Shown: positions 46,512 through 56,455, counted from the stretch's first letter. The stretch is 64,000 nucleotides of DNA from Alteromonadaceae bacterium M269 (GCA_004353515.1 SMNZ01000002.1:558001-622000), one strand, 5' to 3'. Notes: generated by a model not told the origin, from the sequence alone. A program made the numbers and translations.

Positions 46512-48041
46512 CTAAGACACAACAAGTTCAATACCCAAAGTAGTAAGATAGCCCTGTTCTGTTTCGAGGTCAGCCTGAAATAATGCATCGCTCTCTAACC
46601 ATTCGTCAGGGAAGCTGACTTTGAGCGTGTTGTCTTTTACCTTAAAGCTTATCTCAGGAAGAATATCGTCTTGTCGACGAATGTTCAGCAAAGCACCTAA
46701 ACGTAATAGACAAATCAGTTTGTGGACCTGTTCGGTATCATAGTTGGTGAATTCGTCTATCTCAGCGATTCTTATTTTTTTCCGATGAAACCTGACCAAG
46801 GTGCTGATTAAGAGTTGTTGTTCTTGGTTGAAGCCCGGCATTTCAGCGTTTTGCAGAACGTAGGCGGAGTGCTTTTGTACACCACGAGAGTTTATTTGTA
46901 ATCCAATCTCATGCAGAAGTGCAGACCACCCCAGCAAACTCCTGAGTTCTGAGTTTTTGATATTCCAGTCTTTTGCGATCTCTTCGTAGATCTTTGTTGT
47001 TGTTTCCAATACGCGCTTTGCATGGTCAATGTCGACATCGTAGCGTGTCGCTAAACTTTGAGCGGTGCGTTCGCGAATATCTTTGTGTTCCAGGCGATCT
47101 TCCATTTCGTAGAGTACGCCTTCACGTAACGCGGCAGCTGAGAATTTAAAAGATTTAATACCTAAGCTTTTAAATATTGCTGTCAAAATTGCGAGGCCTG
47201 CGGCAAATACTTGTTTGCGACCTTCTTCTAAGCATTCAAGTTGCAAGTCGTCTATATTGCCTGCCTTGCAGCAGTATTCTGTAATTTGATTAAGGTGCTT
47301 AAGTGTAATGCCATTAGCGATATCTTCTAATTCCAGTTCTTCAGCAACAGCTGCTATTGCTCTCGCGGTTCCCGAAGTACATGTACAGCTTTGCCAGCCT
47401 AATTTGCGGTATTTACCTGCTATGAGTTCAAGCTCTTGTTGCGCTGTGGTTATTGCTTTACTAAACAGTTTTTGTTTAAGCTCTCCCTGTTTAAAGAAGC
47501 GCCTATTATAGGTCACGCAGCCGAGTTGTAGGCTTCTGAGTAGCTTAGGGGTAAATGCCTCACCAATAACAAATTCAGTTGAACCACCACCAATATCGAC
47601 AATAAGTCGCTGACCAGTATCTTCGACTGTATGAGCAACACCTTGATAGATAAGACGGGCTTCCTCTATCCCTGCGATAACTTCTATGGGGTAGGGAAGC
47701 ACTGCGCGCGCTTGTTTGATAAAGCTTTTAGCGTTTGTCGCTTTACGGAGTGTATTGGTGGCAACAATTCTTACGGTATCTGGGCTAAAGCCTTTTAAGC
47801 TATCGGCGAACGACTCTAGCGCCTGAATGCCCCGAGCCATCGCCTCGTCATCTAGCAGGTTGTTTTTATCTAAACCTTCAGCAAGCCTGACCCTGAGTTT
47901 GACTTTGTGTAAAGTCTGTACGCTATGAGCAACAATACGAGCAATGACCAAATGAAAACTGTTTGAGCCTAAATCGAGAGCCGCTACCTGCATATTTTCA
48001 CGGGACTCAACGGTGTCAAACGCGTTTTTCAATTCAGTCAT
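46512..48041 (-). CDS. ppx: Exopolyphosphatase / guanosine pentaphosphatase
   Basis: Removes terminal phosphate from polyphosphate, and related enzymes convert pppGpp to ppGpp. The 509 residues have the ASKHA-fold ATPase-like core (AALDLGSNSFHLVIAR near 18-33, VDIGGGSTEFVIG, FAAGLAILTAIF) and a C-terminal HD-like helical domain (LGWSALLHEIGL). The ATG at 48041 follows AAGG; a longer frame from 48089 is less likely. Encoded just after ppk in the same direction, with alternative hairpins in the 65-base gap. Confidence 0.94.
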   Translation of the reverse strand: MTELKNAFDTVESRENMQVAALDLGSNSFHLVIARIVAHSVQTLHKVKLRVRLAEGLDKNNLLDDEAMARGIQALESFADSLKGFSPDTVRIVATNTLRKATNAKSFIKQARAVLPYPIEVIAGIEEARLIYQGVAHTVEDTGQRLIVDIGGGSTEFVIGEAFTPKLLRSLQLGCVTYNRRFFKQGELKQKLFSKAITTAQQELELIAGKYRKLGWQSCTCTSGTARAIAAVAEELELEDIANGITLKHLNQITEYCCKAGNIDDLQLECLEEGRKQVFAAGLAILTAIFKSLGIKSFKFSAAALREGVLYEMEDRLEHKDIRERTAQSLATRYDVDIDHAKRVLETTTKIYEEIAKDWNIKNSELRSLLGWSALLHEIGLQINSRGVQKHSAYVLQNAEMPGFNQEQQLLISTLVRFHRKKIRIAEIDEFTNYDTEQVHKLICLLRLGALLNIRRQDDILPEISFKVKDNTLKVSFPDEWLESDALFQADLETEQGYLTTLGIELVVS

Positions 48042-48060
48042 ATTGGGCCTTAATGTTGCT

Positions 48061-48110
48061 GAGTTATGATTGTTGCAGCCATAACTCAAGACTCAACTGT
48101 GCTGAGTTAT
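48061..48110 (-). promoter_or_regulatory. Alternative hairpins between ppk and ppx
   Basis: In mRNA order the minus strand carries ATAACTCA (48110-48103, including the ppk stop), TGAGTTAT (48088-48081) and CATAACTC (48068-48061). The central element can pair perfectly with either neighbour. A ribosome terminating on ppk would mask the first copy and favour the second hairpin, which ends about 8 bases before the ppx ribosome site. This could tune ppx translation or act as weak attenuation. Confidence 0.55.
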
Positions 48111-50179
48111 TTTTCTGCTTCAAGTTCTTTGAGATAGTGATAGGTCTCAATTTGTGAGCGCAAGTTACGCCTGTTTCCACGGCGAACATATTTGTTCGTT
48201 TGCTCTTTGTCAATCACTCTGGCTTTAACGGTATCTCTAAACTGGATATCAAGGAGTTCGGAAATTCGCTCTTTTAGCCCTTCGTCATAGATTGGGCAAC
48301 CGACTTCAATCCGGTTATCCATGTTACGAGCCATCCAATCTGCTGATGAAATAAATACGCGTTTGTCACCGGCATTTTCAAAAATCATCACTCTTGGGTG
48401 TTCAAGGAAACGGTCTACAACACTGATGATGGATATGTTGTCACTAATTCCTTTGAGCCCTGGTCGCAATGAACACATGCCACGAACTATTGCGCGAACT
48501 TTTACTCCGCCTTGGCTAGCACGATACAGCTCATCAATTAACAGCTTGTCGACTAGATTATTAATCTTCAGCGTAATTTGAGCAGGATGACCTTCTTTCG
48601 CATTTTGGATTTCTTGTCGAACCAGTAATTGGATCTTAGTTCTTGAGTTAATGGGAGAAACTTGTAGATGTTGGAACTTACTGCGTCTGTAAGGTTGTTG
48701 GATAAATTCAAAGACACTGATGGCTTCCTCGCCAAGCTCTTGATGTCGAGTAAACAAGCTAAAGTCTGTATATATTTTTGCTGTTTTCTCGTTGAAGTTA
48801 CCTGTACCAAAATGTGAGTAATGAACCAACTCTCCTTTTTCCTCTCGACTAACAATACAAAGCTTGGAGTGTATTTTCAGTGATTGAAAACCCAGAACGA
48901 CTTTAATACCGGCATCAGTCATGGTTTTTGACCATTCGATATTGGCTTCTTCATCAAAGCGAGCTTGGATTTCAACGACAACGGTTACTTTCTTGCCATT
49001 ATCGACGGCATCAATCAATGAGCTCACAATCCGTGAGTTTTTAGCGACGCGATAGATATTGATCCTGATATGCTTAACGCTTGGATCAAATGCTGCTTGT
49101 CGCACAAATTCAGTTAAGTGCAAGAAGCGGTGGTAAGGGTAGTACAACAAAATATCCTGATGCGTTATGGCATCAAAAACCGTATCGAATTGGTTGAAGT
49201 TTTTAGTAATGATTGCGGGTAATTTAGGGTTTTCTAAATAGCTGCGACCAACATTTGGAAAGCCAATAAAGTCTTTAAAGTTACGGTATGTTCCACCGGC
49301 AATTGCACTGTCGTAGGATGAAAGGCGCAATCTTTTACGTAATACTTTTAGTGTTTCATCTGGCATGTCACTGTTGTAGATAAAGCGCACAGGTTCTGCG
49401 ATCATCCGTTGCTTCATACTTTCAGACATCTTATCTACATAACTTTCATCGATTTCATCATTAATGCTGTATTGAGCATCACGTGTCATTTTGAATGAAT
49501 GAGCGTAAATTCGGTCAAACTTAACAAAACCTTTGAATATCTTGTCGAGACACAAATCGATAATGTCGTCTAACAGTATAATGTGCTTTTTCTTACGGCT
49601 CTTTTGCGGTGGGATAAGCACAAAGCGAGACATTTGCTCAGTGGGTACCTCCACAACTGCGTATTTATTGGGTTTGTTATCACGTTCAATGGTGACGAAC
49701 AAGTAAGTCCCTGAATCATTGAGCCGGTCGACAAGGTCAACTTGCCCCTTTAAAAGAACAGGCGCTATGTGACGTAGCACTTTATTTTCAAAGAAATGGT
49801 GAACCCAGTTTTGTTGATACTCGTCAAGCTGGTGCTTGTCTATCATCAAAATATTGTAGCGAGCTAACCCTGAAACGACTTCGTCATAAACCTTTTCGAA
49901 ACGTTTGGTCAGCAACAATACTTTCTGTTGAATCTTCTCCATCAAATCTTTGGTTTTTTCCGCCGACTCATGGTCTTCATTGTTAACGTGTATCATGATC
50001 TGCCGTTTAACATCGGCCACTCTGACTCGATAAAACTCATCCATGTTGTTGGAGTAAATTCCCATAAAGCGGATACGCTCAACAATTGGATTCGATTTAT
50101 CGGCGGCTTCTTGTAAAACACGCTGATTGAATGCTAACCAGCTAAGCTCTTTGGGATAATAAAGTTCAGGATCTGTCAT
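48107..50179 (-). CDS. ppk: Polyphosphate kinase 1
   Basis: Makes polyphosphate reversibly from ATP. The 690 residues show the N-terminal helical domain, the head domain, and two PLD-like catalytic domains with the autophosphorylated histidine H437 in KIHSKLC. Length matches E. coli Ppk (688). Typical signatures are ELSWLAFNQRVLQEA at 11-25 and the C-terminal FISSADWMARNMDNRIEV. There is no clear ribosome site before the ATG. Upstream the 167-base spacer has repeated inverted elements and a Pho-box-like sequence. Confidence 0.95.
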   Translation of the reverse strand: MTDPELYYPKELSWLAFNQRVLQEAADKSNPIVERIRFMGIYSNNMDEFYRVRVADVKRQIMIHVNNEDHESAEKTKDLMEKIQQKVLLLTKRFEKVYDEVVSGLARYNILMIDKHQLDEYQQNWVHHFFENKVLRHIAPVLLKGQVDLVDRLNDSGTYLFVTIERDNKPNKYAVVEVPTEQMSRFVLIPPQKSRKKKHIILLDDIIDLCLDKIFKGFVKFDRIYAHSFKMTRDAQYSINDEIDESYVDKMSESMKQRMIAEPVRFIYNSDMPDETLKVLRKRLRLSSYDSAIAGGTYRNFKDFIGFPNVGRSYLENPKLPAIITKNFNQFDTVFDAITHQDILLYYPYHRFLHLTEFVRQAAFDPSVKHIRINIYRVAKNSRIVSSLIDAVDNGKKVTVVVEIQARFDEEANIEWSKTMTDAGIKVVLGFQSLKIHSKLCIVSREEKGELVHYSHFGTGNFNEKTAKIYTDFSLFTRHQELGEEAISVFEFIQQPYRRSKFQHLQVSPINSRTKIQLLVRQEIQNAKEGHPAQITLKINNLVDKLLIDELYRASQGGVKVRAIVRGMCSLRPGLKGISDNISIISVVDRFLEHPRVMIFENAGDKRVFISSADWMARNMDNRIEVGCPIYDEGLKERISELLDIQFRDTVKARVIDKEQTNKYVRRGNRRNLRSQIETYHYLKELEAEK

Positions 50180-50239
50180 AGTGCTTTAAACGGGATCTTA
50201 TATATGTAAGTCAAATTAATTTCTATCGCCAATAACCTG

Positions 50240-50321
50240 TAATAGGCTCTTTTTGAAGGCGTAACGCTACCTATTATCTCTGACAAGTATGACAGTTTAA
50301 TGGCTTTGTCAGAGTAATAGG
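50240..50321. repeat. Long imperfect inverted repeat upstream of ppk, with Pho-box-like core
   Basis: CCTATTA (50270-50276) plus CTCTGACAA (50278-50286) face TTGTCAGAG (50306-50314) plus TAATAGG (50315-50321), a 16-bp stem with a single bulge. A further TAATAGG copy (50240-50246) can compete for CCTATTA. Between the arms, the minus strand of 50306-50288 matches the Pho box at about 15 of 19 positions, in the direction of ppk. It may combine a terminator for the gcvR-like gene and a PhoB-responsive promoter. Confidence 0.5.
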
Positions 50322-50346
50322 TGTTTGATATTTCGAAGCTAAAAAA

Positions 50347-50850
50347 TTAGTTAGGTATTAGTTCAACAACAATATCGTTGGCAATGTTCTCTAGTGCCTC
50401 TTTTAATTCATCCAGATCGACATGCTCATCAACTTCAACAGAAGCTTTAGCTTTAAACAGTATACTTCCCCAGTTTGGCGCGCTTTCGCAAAGAGACTCA
50501 AATTTAACGATATTCAGATCGAATGAATTCAAAATAGAGCTGAGCTCTTGCACAATGCCTTTACGGTCGTTACCGACGACTTCTATGGCAACTTCACGCC
50601 TTCCTGCTTGAGATGATTCATCGCAATGATTTATCTGGATTTGAAGATCTGGATGGGCGGCGAGTTTTTCTTCAAGGCTCTGGATAGCATTTTGAGGTAC
50701 TTGTACCTCAACAAAGCCTGCAAATTGGCCTGCCATGTGAGCGAAGTTACTGGATAGCCAATTTCCTTCTGCTTGGTAAATTGTCTGTGCCACTGAATCA
50801 ATTAAACCGGGTTTGTCAGCACCGACCAAGCCAATAATAAGTGTTTTCAT
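50347..50850 (-). CDS. GcvR-like ACT domain protein
   Basis: A 167-residue cytoplasmic protein with two ACT domains (about 3-80 and 87-160), resembling GcvR, the glycine-responsive repressor partner of GcvA. Motifs are LIIGLVGADKPGLIDSVAQTIYQAEGNWLSSNFAHMAGQFAGFVEV and VAIEVVGNDRKGIVQELSSILNSFDLNIVKFESL. A number of paralogues exist in marine gammaproteobacteria, and GcvA or gcvTHP are not in this window, so a role in glycine control is inference. A stand-alone gene between ppk and the divergent pst operon. Confidence 0.8.
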   Translation of the reverse strand: MKTLIIGLVGADKPGLIDSVAQTIYQAEGNWLSSNFAHMAGQFAGFVEVQVPQNAIQSLEEKLAAHPDLQIQINHCDESSQAGRREVAIEVVGNDRKGIVQELSSILNSFDLNIVKFESLCESAPNWGSILFKAKASVEVDEHVDLDELKEALENIANDIVVELIPN

Positions 50851-51118
50851 AAATAACTCCCTTTGGGTAACTCAAGTACGCTCTCTATAAAGATTAGCAT
50901 TAATACTCTGAATTTTAATGACAATTATGTAAAACAAGCTTCTTGCCGTTAAAAGCTGACGGGGGAGCAAGTGAATTGCCTATAGATAAGCGCGCAATCA
51001 ATTGGATGATGCATCATTCTAGTGATTGATATTGATAAGGCTATTGTAATGCAGAGGCTGACGCGATTACACTGCTGCATCTTCCTAGAATAATAAGTCC
51101 AAACCAGCAGGAAAGAGT

Positions 51119-53287
51119 TTGTCAACGCGAGTAACGAACAAGCTAGAGATACCTAAAAAGAGAATGGTGGAAGATGCTATTGCAGCTCGCATCATTAAGC
51201 TTGGTGGGTTAACAATTCTCGTCATGCTAGCCGCAATAGTTTGGCATCTGTTGCGTGTGGTTTTGCCACTTGCGGAATCTCCACAAGCAGAAATCCAAAA
51301 GAGCTGGCATTTACCTGATAATTATCGGCTCCTATCAATGGGGGATGTATCGCAAAATCGACCTCTGTGGTTACAGAAAAGGTGCCAGCTCGTACCCGGG
51401 TACTTGGATAACGACGCTGTTATTGCCAAAAGTTCGGATGCGGTTGCCGTTGGGTGCGACGAACATTTTCTTATGCTTCAGGATAGCGCTCATCAACACC
51501 TATTCCGGTATAACAATAGTCAATTGATTATCGAAACGCTAATAGCCTCAGCAACATCTACTCGCAGAAAGTTGCATGGTCAGTTTCGACTTGAACCTGC
51601 GATTCAGGAAACACCAGAAGTTTCTTGGGTAGCAGCAACTAGCGGTGAGAGGTTTGCAACAGCAGCGAAAGTTGGTGAGCGATGGTATGTCTATGGGCTA
51701 GGTCATCATGCCCGTCTAATGCCTGATAACAACTCGTTGCTAGATAAAGGTGATGGGGTGTTAAAAGGTATTGTTGTTAATGCTGATAATATCGTTTTAC
51801 TTCCTAATCAGGAACAAGTGATAGCGTATCAGTCAGATGAGATGAGTTTGTACGATGCAAATGGAGAGCTAATTAGCAATCATCAGTTTGACTCGGCGAT
51901 AAAGAGTATTTCAACTAACCACACAGGCAGATCACTTTTTATCGAAACTGAAAAACAGCCCATGCAAAAATGGGTGGTTAATAATGACAAAGGGCATTTT
52001 ATCTATATGCCTAGCATCGTTTTCGATGTGCCAAAGACAGTTATTGCAAAAGCATTTTCACCCAATGAACAAGCGGCCTTGTTTTTGACTCAAGACGAAG
52101 AGCTACTTTTTGCTAATGTTGTAACCGGAGAGGTTGTTGATACGCAAAGCCTGAATATCCAAGAAATTGATGAGCGAGGGACGCTCGGAAATATGGCGCT
52201 CTACAATGATAGGCTCTATGTCACTTCGGAAACTCAGCTCCATCAATTCATTTTGTCTGGGCAGGCAGCAGTTACAACGAGTTCTCTATTTCAACAATTG
52301 TGGTACGAAGGTTATCCAGAAGCGGACTTTATTTGGCAAAGTACCCCTTCCAATAGCGAGACAGAGGTTAAGTTTAGTTTAATCCCTTTGGTTATAGGCA
52401 GTGTGAAATCCGCGATGTTATCGATGATTGTCGCAATCCCATTAGCTTTAGGTGCTGCAATATATACAGCTTACTTTGCGCCTGAAGCGATCCGAAATAG
52501 CCTAAAACCCGTGATTGAGTTTTTGGAAGCTATCCCGTCCGTGGTTATAGGGTTTGTTGCCGCTGGTTGGATGGCGACTATGACCTTCCAAACCTTGCTT
52601 GCTATGTTGATCAGTATTGTCATATTGCCATTAGTTCTATGGCTTATTGCTATTTACCAATATCGCTTTACTCGAAAATTACCGCGGAAGTGGCAACTAG
52701 GGGCAGAGTGGTTAGCTATTATAGTTCTGTTACTTCTCATGTACCTGACCATTGATGTTGTATTGTCGTTCTGGGGGGGCAGCTCTTTAGCTTCTTATGT
52801 GGCCTATTTTGAAGAAAGTCACTGGAATAAAAGCACACTTGTCGTTGCGTTAGCACTGGGTATCGCTATTGTGCCGACTATTTACTCGATTGCTGAAGAT
52901 GCTATTTACGATGTTCCAATGTCCCTGCGACAAGCTTCGTTTGCCCTAGGGGCTACTCGGTTACAAACGCTTAAGAGGGTTGTTCTTGTTGCTGCTGCTC
53001 CCGCCATGTTATCTGCTGTTATGCTAGGGTTTTCGCGAGCTTTTGGAGAGACTATCTTGGTGTTAATGATTACTGGGAACACTCCAATCGCCGATTGGGA
53101 TTTGATGGCTGGCCTGAGATCTATGACCGCAAATTTGGCTATTGAGTTACCAGAAGCTGAAGTTAATAGTGTTCATTACCGCGTCCTATTCCTCACTGCT
53201 TTGATACTCTTTGCCTTTACTTTCTTTATTAACACGCTTGCTGAATGGGTGAGAGGGAACGTAAGGCGGCGCTACCGTTATGTTTAG
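51119..53287 (+). CDS. pstC: Phosphate ABC transporter permease PstC (long form)
   Basis: One of two membrane subunits of the high-affinity phosphate importer. The 722 residues are far longer than the E. coli form (319). One N-terminal membrane segment (about 28-48) is followed by a large periplasmic domain of about 370 residues with repeat-like beta sequence, and then the permease core (about 420-715) with the EAA-type loop GATRLQTLKRVVLVAAAPAML and GETILVLMITGN. Long PstC forms are common in Vibrio, Shewanella and Pseudomonas. The start is TTG, served by AGGAAAGAG at 51110-51118. No convincing Pho box was found upstream. Overlaps pstA by eight bases. Confidence 0.93.
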   Translation: MSTRVTNKLEIPKKRMVEDAIAARIIKLGGLTILVMLAAIVWHLLRVVLPLAESPQAEIQKSWHLPDNYRLLSMGDVSQNRPLWLQKRCQLVPGYLDNDAVIAKSSDAVAVGCDEHFLMLQDSAHQHLFRYNNSQLIIETLIASATSTRRKLHGQFRLEPAIQETPEVSWVAATSGERFATAAKVGERWYVYGLGHHARLMPDNNSLLDKGDGVLKGIVVNADNIVLLPNQEQVIAYQSDEMSLYDANGELISNHQFDSAIKSISTNHTGRSLFIETEKQPMQKWVVNNDKGHFIYMPSIVFDVPKTVIAKAFSPNEQAALFLTQDEELLFANVVTGEVVDTQSLNIQEIDERGTLGNMALYNDRLYVTSETQLHQFILSGQAAVTTSSLFQQLWYEGYPEADFIWQSTPSNSETEVKFSLIPLVIGSVKSAMLSMIVAIPLALGAAIYTAYFAPEAIRNSLKPVIEFLEAIPSVVIGFVAAGWMATMTFQTLLAMLISIVILPLVLWLIAIYQYRFTRKLPRKWQLGAEWLAIIVLLLLMYLTIDVVLSFWGGSSLASYVAYFEESHWNKSTLVVALALGIAIVPTIYSIAEDAIYDVPMSLRQASFALGATRLQTLKRVVLVAAAPAMLSAVMLGFSRAFGETILVLMITGNTPIADWDLMAGLRSMTANLAIELPEAEVNSVHYRVLFLTALILFAFTFFINTLAEWVRGNVRRRYRYV

Positions 53288-54842
53288 GCTGACAATTAAT
53301 CAACGCCAAAGTGAATCTCTAAGCGTGATGTTATTTGCGTCTGCCATGGCGATCTCAATTATTGCTATCGCTAGCTTATTAGGTGTGATTTTAGTGAAGG
53401 GAACGGGCCATTTTTGGCCGACTAAGATTCAGCTGGTCGAAATGAATGCGGGCCAAGAAGTGAAAAAGTTCTATGGGCAGTTGGTTTCGGAATCGAGTTA
53501 TTCAGATAGAAGTGAAATCACCAAACAATACCGTATGACCGACTGGGATCGTCTGGGCTTTTCATCTGTCTATATAGATGACGCTTCTAACTCGATGGAA
53601 GGTTCATATCCTGTAGATGTGGCTCTGCTGACTCTGAGAAGTGGTAGCCAGGTTTTGGCTAAGCCAGTGAGCTTAATCAGTGAGCATAAAGCTCAGCCAT
53701 TGTCGTCTTTTGACCAGCTATTAGTTGAAGTAGCTGCAAACCGGAACCAAGTCGAGTTTATTCTCAATAATCAAATAGCGAGCTTAAATAGTCAGCTTCA
53801 AACTGTAGATATTGCTCAGGAAGAAACTCGTCATCAGCAATTGATAGATGAATATGACCAAGCTAGACATAAAGCTAATGAATTGAAGGCGGCGCTCTCA
53901 AGCTATCTTTTAATTGTTGAAGATGCTTTGGGTACAGTTTATGAATTGCCGTTAAATGATATAGAACGCTATGACTATGTTAACCAGTATTCTCTTTGGG
54001 GAAAGTTTAAATATAGCTTGAGATCAGTTTGGCAATTCATCTCGGAGTCTCCAAAACAACTCTATGCGAGTGGTGGGGTTTTTCCTGCGATATTCGGTAC
54101 TGTTGTCATGGTTCTGGTTATGACGATCTTCGTGACTCCGCTAGGTATTTTGGTCGCTATTTATCTGCATGAATACGCTGCACAGAATCGATTAACAACG
54201 CTTGTACGCATTAGTATCAATAATATGGCTGGGGTGCCGTCCATTGTATACGGCGTTTTTGGGTTAAGTTTTTTTGTTTATGAGCTGGGTGCCGGTATAG
54301 ACAACTGGTTTTTTAAAGAGACATTGCCAGCTCCTACTTTTGGTGCTCCAGGGTTATTTTGGGCGAGCCTAACGATGGCAATGCTAACACTGCCGGTTGT
54401 GGTGGTAGCAACAGAAGAAGGCTTGAGACGTGTGCCAGATTCGCTGCGTATGGGAAGCTATGCTCTGGGTGCAACCCAGTTTGAAACCATTAGAAAAACA
54501 GTCATACCTATGGCTAGCCCAGGTATAATGACAGGGATTATTCTGGCTATCGCTAGAGGTGCTGGCGAGGTGGCACCTTTGATTCTCGTAGGTGCGGTTA
54601 AATTTGCACCGACACTCCCTATAGATAATGAGTACCCCTATATTCATTTTGAGCGACAGTTTATGCACCTTGGTGTTACTGTATTCGACGGTGCTTTTCA
54701 GGGGCAACTCGCTGGTTCCGGTTCAAACATGATGTTTGCCGCATGCCTATTTTTGTTGTTGATTGTCGTGTTGTTAAATATTGTTGCGCAGGTTGTGCGT
54801 CAGCGGTTACGACGTCAATATAACGCCTTATTGGAACACTAA
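53280..54842 (+). CDS. pstA: Phosphate ABC transporter permease PstA (long form)
   Basis: The second membrane subunit, 520 residues against 296 in E. coli. It has one N-terminal membrane segment (about 18-40), a periplasmic insertion with a helical coil region (about 150-205, LNSQLQTVDIAQEETRHQQLIDEYDQARHKANELKAAL) and the permease core from about 265 with the loop GATQFETIRKTVIPMASPGIM. The C-terminal membrane segments are normal. Overlap with pstC indicates coupled translation. Together PstC and PstA carry matching insertions that could dock each other in the periplasm. Confidence 0.93.
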   Translation: MFRLTINQRQSESLSVMLFASAMAISIIAIASLLGVILVKGTGHFWPTKIQLVEMNAGQEVKKFYGQLVSESSYSDRSEITKQYRMTDWDRLGFSSVYIDDASNSMEGSYPVDVALLTLRSGSQVLAKPVSLISEHKAQPLSSFDQLLVEVAANRNQVEFILNNQIASLNSQLQTVDIAQEETRHQQLIDEYDQARHKANELKAALSSYLLIVEDALGTVYELPLNDIERYDYVNQYSLWGKFKYSLRSVWQFISESPKQLYASGGVFPAIFGTVVMVLVMTIFVTPLGILVAIYLHEYAAQNRLTTLVRISINNMAGVPSIVYGVFGLSFFVYELGAGIDNWFFKETLPAPTFGAPGLFWASLTMAMLTLPVVVVATEEGLRRVPDSLRMGSYALGATQFETIRKTVIPMASPGIMTGIILAIARGAGEVAPLILVGAVKFAPTLPIDNEYPYIHFERQFMHLGVTVFDGAFQGQLAGSGSNMMFAACLFLLLIVVLLNIVAQVVRQRLRRQYNALLEH

Positions 54843-54907
54843 TGTCTAAAGAGGTAGGTATTTTGGATATGTGTAGTAGATCACAGGAATACAGGCTTTA
54901 ACAACGC

Positions 54908-55720
54908 ATGTTAGATTTTTTTGCTTCATCACGTACTGAGAAAAACCTGGATGCTTTAGCTGCGGATAAGGTCGCCATTAATGTAAAAGACCTGACGCTG
55001 CATTTTGGTGAAAAACGTGCATTACACAGCATCAGTATGAAAATCCCAAAAAATCAGGTGACGGCACTTATTGGACCGAGTGGTTGCGGTAAATCTACGC
55101 TCATATCTTGCTTCAATCGCATGAATGATTTGATTCCAGGCTGTCGAGTCGATGGTTCGGTGGAAATCGGCGAACGTGATATCTATCACCGAAAGGAAAA
55201 TGTATCAGTTTTGAGGAGTCGTGTGGGGATGGTTTTTCAGAAGCCAAACCCCTTTCCAACATCTGTTTATGAAAACGTCGTTTATGGGTTGCGTATTCAA
55301 GGTATTTCAGAACGTAGGGTGCTTGATAATAAAGCCGAAAGTGCGTTGCGTAATGCTGCTTTATGGGATGAAGTAAAAGACCGCTTGTTTGAATCGGCAT
55401 TAACGCTATCCGGGGGGCAACAGCAACGCTTGGTGATTGCCAGGGCCATTGCTCTGGAACCGGAAATACTGCTGTTAGACGAACCGACGTCAGCGCTCGA
55501 TCCAATTTCTACGCTGACTATCGAAGAACTTATTAATACCTTAAAAGACAAATACACAGTTGTTATCGTGACTCACAATATGCAACAAGCCGCTAGAGTG
55601 TCAGACCAAACTGCCTTTTTATATGAAGGTAAACTGATCGAGTATTCAGATACCAATAGACTCTTTACTATGCCAAGAGAACAGCAAACGGAAGAGTACA
55701 TTACTGGACGATATGGTTAG
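54908..55720 (+). CDS. pstB: Phosphate ABC transporter ATP-binding protein PstB
   Basis: Energises the Pst importer and passes the phosphate status through PhoU to PhoR. The 270 residues have Walker [12 protein letters not shown] near 55-65, Q-loop [17 protein letters not shown], signature [17 protein letters not shown] and Walker [13 protein letters not shown]. The N-terminal 20 residues before VAINVKDL are variable. It lies 65 bases after pstA and 12 before phoU. Confidence 0.96.
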   Translation: MLDFFASSRTEKNLDALAADKVAINVKDLTLHFGEKRALHSISMKIPKNQVTALIGPSGCGKSTLISCFNRMNDLIPGCRVDGSVEIGERDIYHRKENVSVLRSRVGMVFQKPNPFPTSVYENVVYGLRIQGISERRVLDNKAESALRNAALWDEVKDRLFESALTLSGGQQQRLVIARAIALEPEILLLDEPTSALDPISTLTIEELINTLKDKYTVVIVTHNMQQAARVSDQTAFLYEGKLIEYSDTNRLFTMPREQQTEEYITGRYG

Positions 55721-55732
55721 GAAGGCGGAGAG

Positions 55733-56455
55733 ATGAAACAAGTCAAAATCAATACACATATCTCCAGAAAGTTTAATCAGGAACTTGAAAACCTTCGTAA
55801 TGCTGTGCTCACCATGGGAGGGATAGTTGAGCAGCAGTTGTCAGATGCATTGGGAGCGTTTAGAGATAACAATAGACGCATGGCTGAAAGTGTAATACTG
55901 AACGATTTCCAAGTTAATTCGATGGAAGTGCAAATTGATGAAGAATGCACACGTATTATTGCAACCAGGCATCCGACGGCTAGTGACCTGAGGTTGGTTT
56001 TAGTTATTGTTAAAGCAACAGCTGATATTGAACGCATTGGTGATGAAGTTGAGCGCATTGCTAATCTCATTATTACTGGAGAGCTTCCTGGTTCTGAAAG
56101 TATTAAAAACAACATGATAGCTACGGGCGATAAAGTGATGGCCATGTTGCGTAAAACATTAAATGCTTTTGCGAGGTTAGATGTCGATTCTGCTTTTGCC
56201 ATTCATAAGTTGGATAAAGAGATCGATAAACAATACAAAGCGCTACTGGCAGAAGCCATTAAAGAAATGCAGCAAGATACCGACTCGCTACCGCAATGGT
56301 TGGAGGTTTTATGGGCAATGCGAGCATTGGAGCGAGTGGGTGATCGATGTAAAAACATCTGCGAATACATTATTTATTTCGTAAAAGGGCGAGATGTGCG
56401 TCATGTTTCGAGAAAAAAAATAGCCGAAGCATTGCGTGAAGGCCAGACAGAATAA
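55733..56455 (+). CDS. phoU: Phosphate signalling protein PhoU
   Basis: A cytoplasmic negative regulator that links PstSCAB with PhoR. The 240 residues are two three-helix PhoU repeats with the metal-binding motifs ADIERIGDEVERIAN (about 100-114) and ALERVGDRCKNICEYI (about 201-216). GGCGGAGAG just before the ATG is a good ribosome site. Last gene of the pst operon; no pstS is encoded here, unlike the standard pstSCAB-phoU order. Confidence 0.95.
   Translation: MKQVKINTHISRKFNQELENLRNAVLTMGGIVEQQLSDALGAFRDNNRRMAESVILNDFQVNSMEVQIDEECTRIIATRHPTASDLRLVLVIVKATADIERIGDEVERIANLIITGELPGSESIKNNMIATGDKVMAMLRKTLNAFARLDVDSAFAIHKLDKEIDKQYKALLAEAIKEMQQDTDSLPQWLEVLWAMRALERVGDRCKNICEYIIYFVKGRDVRHVSRKKIAEALREGQTE

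Noticed and set aside
50851-51118. Pho box upstream of pstC
   Set aside because: Only weak or wrongly oriented partial matches were found (for example a 14 of 19 match on the minus strand), not enough to call a site.
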